From: Clostridia bacterium
GTDB lineage: Bacteria > Bacillota > Clostridia > Oscillospirales > CAG-272
DNA length: 5,824 nucleotides
Direction of reading: 5' to 3'
Assembly: GCA_017382615.1 (NCBI GenBank)
Contig: JAFNZX010000309.1
Span: forward strand, 1 to 5,824
Part shown: piece after piece, positions 1 through 5,471 of the stretch
Numbering within the stretch: the stretch's first letter is position 1
Layout: each line of letters opens with the position of its first letter
The notes under the pieces: model-generated
Seen by the model: the letters and a program-made list of their open reading frames with translations, nothing else
What the model was told of the DNA's origin: nothing
The model's database searches: none
Program-made: the position numbers and the translations under genes

Positions 1-77
1 GCTCCGCCCAACAACGTACCGCAGGACGCACAGCGCGGCGGAAATATCAGGCGGCGCAAAACTACGCCCGCGCTCAT
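1..77 (-). CDS. comF: ComF-family protein, N-terminal fragment (cut by window edge)
   Basis: Only the first 25 codons are inside the window. The frame reads MSAGVVLRRLIFPPRCASCG and then TLLGG. The LIFPPRCxxCG pattern, with cysteines at residues 16 and 19, is the usual start of ComF-family proteins: a hydrophobic LxFPPxC segment leading into a small zinc-ribbon, normally followed by a second CxxC and a phosphoribosyltransferase-like domain. Family members act in DNA uptake during natural transformation, and the family is also widespread in species not known to be competent. The ATG overlaps the recD2 stop as ATGA, and GAGGTG lies five bases upstream inside the end of recD2, so translation is probably coupled. 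The phosphoribosyltransferase part lies outside the window, so the call rests on the N-terminal motif and on the neighbour, since comF next to recD2 is a familiar arrangement in Clostridia. Confidence 0.8.
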   Translation of the reverse strand, partial: MSAGVVLRRLIFPPRCASCGTLLGG

Positions 78-2338
78 TTCTCCACCTCGGTGCGCAATCT
101 TTGCGCAAGCCCCGTGTAACGCATGGACTGGCGGTTGTTACCCACCATTTGCGCCACGACCTCCTGTCTGCCCACGAAAATGACCATATTCTGCGCACGC
201 GTGACCGCCGTGTAAAGCAAATTGCGCGTCAGCAGCATGGGAGGTGCGCTGTACATGGGCACGATAACGATGGGGTACTCGCTGCCCTGGCTCTTATGCA
301 CCGTGATGGCGTACGCGTGCTCCAGATCCTCCAGAGAGGAAAAATCATATTCGACCATGCGGTCGTCAAACTCAATATCCATGACGCGGTCAGCGACGTG
401 AATGCGGCGAATGACGCCCATGTCGCCATTGAAAATCCCGCTGCCCTGCTGGCCATCGGTACGCTCCCAAACCACGTCATAGTTGTTACGCACCTGCATG
501 ACGCGGTCACCCTCACGAAATACAGTATCGCGGAAGGTATACTCGCGCTTGCCCTGTGCGGGCGGATTCATGCGACTTTGCAGCAAGAGATTTAAGTGAT
601 CCGTGCCTCCCTCACCGCGACGCGAGGGCGTGATGATCTGTGTGCCCGTCCGCGCCATTTCCCCATAGGTACGGGGCAGGCGGTTTTGGTACAAATCGGC
701 AATGGTAGCCGCAATATCCGCGTCACTCTGGCGCGGCAGGAAGAAAAAGTCGTTATTTTTAACGCTCAGATCGGGCATTTGCCCCTTATTGATGGCGTGC
801 GCGTTGGTCACGATCAGTGACTGTTGCGCCTGCCTGAAAATCTCGTCAAGACATACGGTCGAGAAGCGTCCGCTTTCGATCAGATCGTGCAGCACGTACC
901 CCGCGCCCACGCTGGGCAGCTGATCCGCGTCGCCGATCAGAATAAAACGCGCGCCGGGCTTGACAGCCTTGAGCAAATGGCACATCAAGGCATTATCCAC
1001 CATGGACGCCTCGTCTACGATGATCACGTTCTCCTCTAACAGATCCTGCTGATTCTTGCGGAATTTGCCGCCCGTTTCATCATCGCCCGAAAACTCCATT
1101 TCCAAAAGTCTGTGAATGGTCTTTGCCTCGGTTTGGGTAGATTCGGACAAACGCTTAGCCGCTCTGCCCGTGGGTGCTGCAAGCGCGACCTTATGCCCCA
1201 TACCCTTGAAAATATCAATCAGCGCGCGCACAACGGTGGTTTTACCCGTACCGGGACCACCCGTCAAGATCATAACACCGCTCTCAAGCGCTGCGTAGAT
1301 CGCCTTTTTTTGCATCGTGGCGTACTGCATGCCGCTCTTGCGCTCTTCGTTTTGAATGAACGCGTGCACGTCACCTGCATCGACCGACGCACAAAGTCTA
1401 TCCAGCAGCACCAGCTTTTCGGCAATATACACCTCCTGGGCATACACGCGGCTGTCGTAGAGGTACTGCGTACCGTCAAACATGGAATAGCACACACGGT
1501 TATCGCCCAGCAAACGGCTGACGGCGGCATCCGCCGCACTCTCCTCTACGCCAAGCAGCTTTGCCGCCCCTGCGACCAGCTTATCGCGCGGCAGGCACAC
1601 GTGCCCGTTTTGCGCGCTGTTGGAGCGCAGCATATAGAGAATGCCGCTCTTGATCCTTTCCTCGTTGTCCCCCGCCATGCCAAGGCTTTGCGCCATGGCG
1701 TCCGCACGCTCAAAGCCGATGCCCTCGACCTCATTGCACAGCCTATACGGGTTGGCACGCGCGATATCCACCGCCGAGCCGCCCCATTTTTTATAGATCC
1801 GCACGGTCATTGCCGCACCGAAATAGTCGCGAAAGAACATCATCGCCGAGCGAATTCCGGCTTTTTCGTTGAAGTCCTTACCGATCTCCTTGGCTTTTTT
1901 CATAGTGATACCCGAAATCTCGGCAAGCCACTCGGGGTGGTTTTCCATAACGTCCAAGGTATCCTCGCCAAAGCGTTGCACGATCTTTTGCGCGGTCTTG
2001 GGTCCTACGCCCTTGATCGCACCCGATGCCAGATAGCGCAGCACGCTTGACGCGTCCGCAGGCATTTCGCGCTCATAGGATTCCACGCGAAATTGCGTGC
2101 CGTATTTGGGATTGTGCACCCATTTGCCCCAGGCGTTGATGCGGTCGCCCTCGGCAATATACGGCATCGTGCCCACAATTGTGATCAGCTCGTCGTCATC
2201 CGTACCAAAATCGCAAATGGCATAGCCGTTGTCCTCGTTGGCATAGATGACGTGCTCAATGCTGCCCGAAAGCTTGACCAGCCCGCGCTCGTCCTGCTCC
2301 TGCATATACGCTTGATTGTCCTGCATTTTGCCGTGCAC
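74..2338 (-). CDS. recD2: RecD2-type ATP-dependent 5'-3' DNA helicase (SF1B, RecD/TraA family)
   Basis: This is a 754-residue SF1B helicase, close to the usual length of stand-alone RecD2 (roughly 700-800). The N-terminal region (about 20-90) looks like the family's OB-like domain. Helix-hairpin-helix repeats follow: LASGAIKGVGPKTAQKIV (103-120), ISGITMKKAKEI (141-152) and NEVEGIGFERADAM (202-215). The motor has Walker A GGPGTGKTT (360-368), motif Ia APTGRAAKRL (388-397), DEAD-like VDEASMVD (441-448), motif III GDADQLPSVGAG (469-480), motif V AITVHKSQGSEYP (677-689) and motif VI NLLYTAVTRAQ (706-716), so all catalytic motifs look intact. RecD2 proteins work without RecBC and unwind DNA in repair and at stalled replication forks. 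The start is uncertain. The GTG at 2338 has AGGA five bases upstream; an ATG at 2326 has GGGAG eleven bases upstream. The gene lies 15 bases after the 109-residue gene and overlaps comF by four bases. Confidence 0.95.
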   Translation of the reverse strand: MHGKMQDNQAYMQEQDERGLVKLSGSIEHVIYANEDNGYAICDFGTDDDELITIVGTMPYIAEGDRINAWGKWVHNPKYGTQFRVESYEREMPADASSVLRYLASGAIKGVGPKTAQKIVQRFGEDTLDVMENHPEWLAEISGITMKKAKEIGKDFNEKAGIRSAMMFFRDYFGAAMTVRIYKKWGGSAVDIARANPYRLCNEVEGIGFERADAMAQSLGMAGDNEERIKSGILYMLRSNSAQNGHVCLPRDKLVAGAAKLLGVEESAADAAVSRLLGDNRVCYSMFDGTQYLYDSRVYAQEVYIAEKLVLLDRLCASVDAGDVHAFIQNEERKSGMQYATMQKKAIYAALESGVMILTGGPGTGKTTVVRALIDIFKGMGHKVALAAPTGRAAKRLSESTQTEAKTIHRLLEMEFSGDDETGGKFRKNQQDLLEENVIIVDEASMVDNALMCHLLKAVKPGARFILIGDADQLPSVGAGYVLHDLIESGRFSTVCLDEIFRQAQQSLIVTNAHAINKGQMPDLSVKNNDFFFLPRQSDADIAATIADLYQNRLPRTYGEMARTGTQIITPSRRGEGGTDHLNLLLQSRMNPPAQGKREYTFRDTVFREGDRVMQVRNNYDVVWERTDGQQGSGIFNGDMGVIRRIHVADRVMDIEFDDRMVEYDFSSLEDLEHAYAITVHKSQGSEYPIVIVPMYSAPPMLLTRNLLYTAVTRAQNMVIFVGRQEVVAQMVGNNRQSMRYTGLAQRLRTEVEK

Positions 2339-2353
2339 TCCCTTCCTGATTAT

Positions 2354-2683
2354 TTATCCAATTACTCTGTAATCCGCACCGTAGTACGCAAGCAGCTCCA
2401 GAATTTGCTCGTCCGGCACGCCTTCCTTGCCGATCACGCCATCCAAAAGAGAGGCATCGATCAGCACCACGATGCGGCGCATGCCCTTACGAAAAAATGC
2501 GGAACGCGCCTCATGCAACAGCACGTCAAGCAGTTCCGCATCTTTTTGGTTTCTCAGCTCAATAGCAGCCACCACTCTTCCCGACGAGCAAAACGCTTCT
2601 ATCGGAAGCTTGATCGCACACCACAGCCCAAACACCGCAAGCATTGACACCGTCACCGCCAGCAGCGTATCAAATAGTTCCAT
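2354..2683 (-). CDS. Hypothetical membrane-anchored small protein (109 aa)
   Basis: I do not recognise this family. The 109-residue product begins with a hydrophobic segment (about residues 5-27, LFDTLLAVTVSMLAVFGLWC...), which I read as one membrane anchor. A short soluble part follows with an alternating pattern: strand VVAAIEL (37-43), helix KDAELLDVLLHEARSAFF, strand RIVVLID, helix DEQILELLAYYG and strand ADYRVI. This resembles a minimal beta-alpha-beta-alpha-beta fold, but that is inference from hydrophobicity. There are cysteines at 22 and 32 and no recognisable catalytic motif. The ATG follows GGGGGTGAT, a strong Shine-Dalgarno. It sits 47 bases after metK and 15 bases before recD2 on the same strand, so it is very likely co-transcribed with both. 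Intact length, good ribosome binding site and tight operon placement support a real gene. Confidence 0.8.
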   Translation of the reverse strand: MELFDTLLAVTVSMLAVFGLWCAIKLPIEAFCSSGRVVAAIELRNQKDAELLDVLLHEARSAFFRKGMRRIVVLIDASLLDGVIGKEGVPDEQILELLAYYGADYRVIG

Positions 2684-2730
2684 TTTATCACCCCCGCACA
2701 GTATATGCAGGGAAATATGTATTTGTCAGA

Positions 2731-3912
2731 TTAAAGCAGCTCTGCTGCCAGTACGGGAGCAAGATCCTTTGCTTCCCAAGGTGCATCCACGTCTTCTCTG
2801 CCCATGTGACCGTAAGCGGCAACTGCAGAGTAAATGGGTCTGCGCAGATCAAAGCGCTTGATAATTGCTGCAGGACGCAGGTCTACGTGGCGCAGTACCG
2901 CCTCGGAGATCTTATCCTCGTCCACCTTTGCAGTTCCAAAGGTATCGATCATAACGGACACGGGCTTTGCAACACCGATGGCATACGCAACCTGCACCTC
3001 GCACTGGTCAGCCAAGCCTGCAGCAACCACGTTCTTTGCAATGTATCTTGCAGCGTAGGATGCAGAACGGTCTACCTTTGTGGGGTCCTTGCCCGAGAAC
3101 GCACCGCCGCCGTGGCGTGCGTAACCGCCGTAGGTATCAACGATAATCTTTCTGCCGGTCAAGCCGGTATCGCCTGCAGGGCCGCCGATGACGAATCTGC
3201 CGGTGGGGTTAACGTAGATCTTGGTATCCGCATCGATCAGATTTGCGGGCACGATGGGCTCAATGACGTGCTTGATCATATCTGCACGGATCTGCTCAAC
3301 CTCTACGTCGGGGCTGTGCTGGGTGGAAATCACCAGCGCGTCAACACGAACGGGCTTGCCGTCGTGGTATTCTACAGTCACCTGGGTCTTGCCGTCGGGA
3401 CGCAGATAGGTCAGCATGCCGTTCTTGCGTACCTCGGTCAGACGAAGTGCCATCTTATGTGCCAAGGAAATGGGCAGGGGCATGAGCTCCTCGGTCTCGT
3501 TGCATGCATAACCGAACATCAAGCCCTGGTCACCTGCACCGGTGTCCAGACCGTCAGTATCCACGCCTGCCTTTGCCTCCAAGGACTTATCAACACCCAT
3601 AGCAATGTCGGGGCTCTGCTCGTGAATGGAGTTGATGACAGCGCAGCTGTCGCAGTCAAAGCCGTACTTTGCGCGGTCGTAACCGATCTCGCGAACGGTC
3701 TCTCTTACAATGCTCTGAATATCTACGTACGCAGAGGTGGTAATCTCACCCATGACGCATACAAGGCCGGTGGTTACAAAAGTCTCACAAGCAACGCGAG
3801 CCATGGGGTCAGCTGCCAGCATGTTGTCAAGAACTGCATCAGAGATCTTATCGCAGATTTTATCGGGATGTCCTTCGGTTACACTTTCACTTGTAAACAG
3901 TACTTTTTTCAT
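2731..3912 (-). CDS. metK: S-adenosylmethionine synthetase (methionine adenosyltransferase)
   Basis: This full-length MetK (393 residues; the family is typically 380-400) makes S-adenosylmethionine from methionine and ATP, releasing phosphate and pyrophosphate, as a cytoplasmic oligomer needing Mg and K ions. Signature elements are intact: FTSESVTEGHPDKICD near the start (His15 and Asp17 correspond to the ATP/Mg-binding residues), the GAGDQG hexapeptide (125-130), and the glycine-rich GGGAFSGKDPTKVDRSASY segment (268-286), which contains the phosphate-binding loop. The three similar domains span roughly 1-105, 115-232 and 234-375. The ATG at 3912 has AGAGGG seven bases upstream. The preceding gene ends 36 bases upstream with no terminator. 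There is no room for an S-box leader in that gap, so the gene lacks the SAM riboswitch often found before metK in Firmicutes. The 109-residue gene follows after 47 bases. Confidence 0.98.
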   Translation of the reverse strand: MKKVLFTSESVTEGHPDKICDKISDAVLDNMLAADPMARVACETFVTTGLVCVMGEITTSAYVDIQSIVRETVREIGYDRAKYGFDCDSCAVINSIHEQSPDIAMGVDKSLEAKAGVDTDGLDTGAGDQGLMFGYACNETEELMPLPISLAHKMALRLTEVRKNGMLTYLRPDGKTQVTVEYHDGKPVRVDALVISTQHSPDVEVEQIRADMIKHVIEPIVPANLIDADTKIYVNPTGRFVIGGPAGDTGLTGRKIIVDTYGGYARHGGGAFSGKDPTKVDRSASYAARYIAKNVVAAGLADQCEVQVAYAIGVAKPVSVMIDTFGTAKVDEDKISEAVLRHVDLRPAAIIKRFDLRRPIYSAVAAYGHMGREDVDAPWEAKDLAPVLAAELL

Positions 3913-3941
3913 GTCTTTTCCCTCTTTTTATGTCAAATTTT

Positions 3942-3970
3942 ATTATAATCAAATCAAAAAGCTCAGCCAC
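3942..3970 (-). promoter_or_regulatory. Possible internal promoter for metK
   Basis: A perfect TATAAT (3947-3942) lies 29 bases before the metK ATG on the minus strand, in the AT-rich gap after the PF06695 gene. The hexamer 17 bases further upstream is GTGGCT (3970-3965), with only 3 of 6 matches to TTGACA, and there is no correctly spaced TG extension. Initiation near 3935 would give a 5' leader of roughly 20-25 bases containing the AGAGGG ribosome site. The -10 match is good; the -35 is poor. Confidence 0.35.
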
Positions 3971-4467
3971 TCGATGCCGCTTGAAACGCCAAAGCAGATG
4001 AGTGTGACGATCACACCCGCGATCATAACGCCAAGCAGCGCAGAAAGCATGGCACGCCAAAACTTCATATGAATGGTGGCAGCGACCAGAGATCCCGTCC
4101 ACGCACCCGTCACGGGCAACGGAATGGCAATGAAGAAGCAAAGTCCCCAAAAGCCAAAGCGCTGAATCTTATCGGTGTTCTTTTCCGCCTTGCGGCGCAG
4201 CCATGCGGCAAAGGCACGCACAAATTTAATGGGCAATTTCTCCATCCAGGTCAAGACCTGACGGATCAGCAGCAAAATAAAGGGGACGGGCAGCATATTC
4301 CCTGCTACGGCTAACAGATAGGTCAGCCACCAGGGCGTTTCGGTAGCCCAGCCGAGTGGGATTGCGCCACGCAGCTCGATGACGGGCACCATGGAGCACA
4401 GAAAAATGCCCAGCTCCTTGCCGCCGCTCATGAGAAAATCGATCAGCGCTTGTTTGATTTCTTCCAT
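3949..4467 (-). CDS. Small membrane protein of the PF06695 / COG2426 family ('small multidrug export' annotation)
   Basis: The 172-residue protein is mostly hydrophobic. It carries the family's two characteristic segments, PVIELRGAIPLG (28-39) and FIAIPLPVTGAWTGSL (112-127). Each is proline/glycine-rich and preceded by a hydrophobic stretch, like two related half-repeats. A basic amphipathic loop (about 78-104, KFVRAFAAWLRRKAEKNTDK) separates the halves, and a long C-terminal membrane helix ends the protein (about 138-160). Databases call this family a putative small multidrug exporter, but I know of little direct proof. From memory, structure-prediction work places it near the DedA/VTT proteins with re-entrant loops, so lipid or small-molecule transport is an alternative. 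GGAG lies six bases before the ATG. The gene starts 20 bases after ribU, so both should share the FMN-riboswitch transcript. The family call is firm; the function is open. Confidence 0.88.
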   Translation of the reverse strand: MEEIKQALIDFLMSGGKELGIFLCSMVPVIELRGAIPLGWATETPWWLTYLLAVAGNMLPVPFILLLIRQVLTWMEKLPIKFVRAFAAWLRRKAEKNTDKIQRFGFWGLCFFIAIPLPVTGAWTGSLVAATIHMKFWRAMLSALLGVMIAGVIVTLICFGVSSGIEWLSFLI

Positions 4468-4487
4468 TCTTTACTCCAAATACAGGA

Positions 4488-5207
4488 TTATTTCGCCCAC
4501 AGATTGACAAACCACTCGGCTTCTCCGCCCAGAATGACAAAGAACAAAATCAGCGAAGCAGCAACCAATGCAAGGCCTGCCACCGTGATCAGAACGTTAG
4601 TTTTCTTATCTGCGGCAATTTTGGTTTCCATTTGTGCGCCTGCGATCTTGACGCGCGCGTAACGCAGCGCAATGGAAACAGGTTTATAAAGGATCATAAC
4701 CAGCGCGGCATTGAGTACCGCCTTGGTCAGATTAAAAGGCAAAATTAATGTGGGGAGCATCGCCATAACGACTTCCCGGGTATATATCTCCGGAGCAAAC
4801 AGCGGTGCAACAATCAAGTTCATGCCAAGCATGAATGCTGTCATACTCAGCACAGCGGCAACAAGGCCTATCACAGCCCCCAAAAGGTCACGTCGGAAAC
4901 GATAGATCAACGCTGCCACCACGGCAAAAGACGCCGAGGACACAAAATCCATCAAAAGACCGTAAACTCCGGTGTCTCCGATCGTCACAAATTCAAGCAG
5001 AGCCGTTACCGCAGAAATGACGACTGCAGCCACGGGTCCGAACAAAAGTCCGCCGATCGTAATGATGGCGTCCTTGATATCAAAGGTCAAAAAGACCACG
5101 TTGATACGGAAAAGCGGCATGACCGCAAACGCCAAAGCGCAAAACAGCGCGATCATAACCATGCGCAAAATACGTTCCTTTGCGCTCGTTTTTGCTTTAT
5201 TTTTCAT
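4488..5207 (-). CDS. ribU: Riboflavin ECF transporter substrate-binding (S) component RibU
   Basis: RibU is the membrane S component that captures riboflavin and works with the shared EcfA-A'-T energising module, which is normally encoded elsewhere. The N-terminus has a positively charged start and a first helix (about 14-32), followed by FLTFDIKDAIITIGGLLFGP (39-58) and GDTGVYGLLMDFVSSASF (77-94), both characteristic of RibU. Further membrane segments lie at about 96-135 and 146-176, consistent with the usual six helices. Unusually, the protein is 239 residues long, whereas RibU is commonly about 190. The extra C-terminal part holds a charged linker (about 181-203) and a further hydrophobic helix (about 204-227, NVLITVAGLALVAASLIL...). 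An FMN riboswitch lies directly upstream and independently supports the assignment. AGGGGG lies seven bases before the ATG and can be masked by an upstream C-run. The PF06695 gene follows after 20 bases. Confidence 0.95.
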   Translation of the reverse strand: MKNKAKTSAKERILRMVMIALFCALAFAVMPLFRINVVFLTFDIKDAIITIGGLLFGPVAAVVISAVTALLEFVTIGDTGVYGLLMDFVSSASFAVVAALIYRFRRDLLGAVIGLVAAVLSMTAFMLGMNLIVAPLFAPEIYTREVVMAMLPTLILPFNLTKAVLNAALVMILYKPVSIALRYARVKIAGAQMETKIAADKKTNVLITVAGLALVAASLILFFVILGGEAEWFVNLWAK

Positions 5208-5265
5208 AAAAAATCCCCCTTAAGATAGACTTGGGGGAAAGGACAATTTGTCTGCCTTGGCAAAC
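5208..5265 (-). promoter_or_regulatory. ribU: Expression platform of the FMN riboswitch: SD-sequestering / terminator-like hairpin
   Basis: On the minus strand, TCCCCC (5238-5233) can pair with GGGGGA (5219-5214) across a 13-base loop. The right arm is the ribU Shine-Dalgarno. It is followed by six T residues (5213-5208) and then the ATG, so the helix could block ribosome binding and also act as a weak intrinsic terminator. A competing pairing exists: CTTTCCC (5241-5235) is perfectly complementary to GGGAAAG (5281-5275) at the 3' edge of the aptamer, and this would free the Shine-Dalgarno when FMN is absent. A small hairpin (5250-5265, GTTTGCC/GGCAGAC) lies between. The pairings are seen in the sequence; the switching logic is inferred from known FMN riboswitches. 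Confidence 0.75.
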
Positions 5266-5270
5266 TTTCT

Positions 5271-5403
5271 TATTCTTTCCCATCCGGACTGTACCGTCGG
5301 TCAGGGAATCTCACCCTGTCGGCTCTGCATATAACGCAGAGTTTGTAGACTATGTGCATGCACGTTCACTACCGGTATGGAATTTCACCAATTCTCAAAA
5401 ATA
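5271..5403 (-). promoter_or_regulatory. FMN riboswitch (RFN element) aptamer
   Basis: The minus strand carries the conserved RFN segments in order. P2 is GGTGAAATTCC (5389-5379), followed by ACCGGT (5376-5371). P3 has GTAG/CTAC arms (5372-5369 and 5348-5345) with an enlarged tip containing the palindrome GTGCATGCAC (5363-5354). P4 is CTCTGC/GCAGAG (5341-5336 and 5328-5323). P5 is CAGGG-TGAGATT-CCCTG (5318-5302). The P6 region reads GACCGACGGTACAGTCCGG and then ATGGG. P1 closes with TATTTTT (5403-5397) against AAGAATA (5277-5271), including one G-U pair. The element binds FMN and normally lowers expression of riboflavin synthesis or uptake genes, which fits ribU downstream. The two-fold similarity of the P2 and P5 loops is typical of this RNA. 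Confidence 0.96.
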
Positions 5404-5440
5404 AAATGTGGGGGATGGGATGAAACTCATCCCATCCCCC
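5394..5440 (-). terminator. Rho-independent terminator of tuf
   Basis: A perfect 14-bp stem on the minus strand, GGGGGATGGGATGA (5440-5427) with TCATCCCATCCCCC (5423-5410), closes a three-base GTT loop. It is followed by ACA and a T-rich run TTTTATTTTT (5406-5397). It begins 31 bases after the tuf stop codon, as expected for a strong intrinsic terminator of a highly expressed gene. The T-run is also the 5' strand of the riboswitch P1 helix, so terminator and riboswitch share bases. Confidence 0.92.
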
Positions 5441-5471
5441 GAATATACGTTCAAATATTTATGATCGTAAA
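5441..5471 (-). promoter_or_regulatory. Possible promoter for the ribU transcript
   Basis: The 31 bases between the tuf stop and the terminator stem are AT-rich. On the minus strand TTTACG (5471-5466; 4 of 6 matches to TTGACA) and TATATT (5447-5442; 5 of 6 to TATAAT) are 18 bases apart. Transcription would start near 5435, inside the left arm of the terminator, leaving a stem of about nine pairs in the new RNA. There is no space for a promoter between terminator and riboswitch, so this is the only local candidate. It is weak by sequence alone; read-through from tuf is the alternative. Confidence 0.3.

Noticed and set aside
1112..2050. Plus-strand open frame (312 codons) opposite recD2
   Set aside because: It is antisense to the middle of recD2. 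Its Arg/His/Ala-rich composition looks like the reverse complement of a GC-rich gene, and it has no motif and no neighbouring promoter or ribosome site that I can support.
2684..2730. Terminator after metK
   Set aside because: The only hairpin (2712-2692) lacks a following U-tract and instead leads into the Shine-Dalgarno of the next gene.
3931..3936. Perfect TTGACA before metK on the minus strand as a -35 box
   Set aside because: It lies downstream of the TATAAT at 3947-3942. The position 17 bases further on falls at the metK start codon with no -10-like sequence, so the order and spacing are wrong.
2644..3948. Long plus-strand open frame (434 codons) opposite metK
   Set aside because: It lies antisense to a certain, full-length metK with intact motifs. 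The translation is rich in Cys, His and Asn with no recognisable domain, and the open frame is explained by biased codon use on the real strand.
3913..3948. SAM riboswitch (S-box) upstream of metK
   Set aside because: The gap is only 36 bases, far shorter than an S-box aptamer, and contains no stem structure of that kind.
3944..3949. TATAAT on the plus strand as a promoter facing the other way
   Set aside because: It arises from the partly palindromic ATTATAAT. No plausible -35 precedes it on the plus strand, and no plus-strand gene follows.
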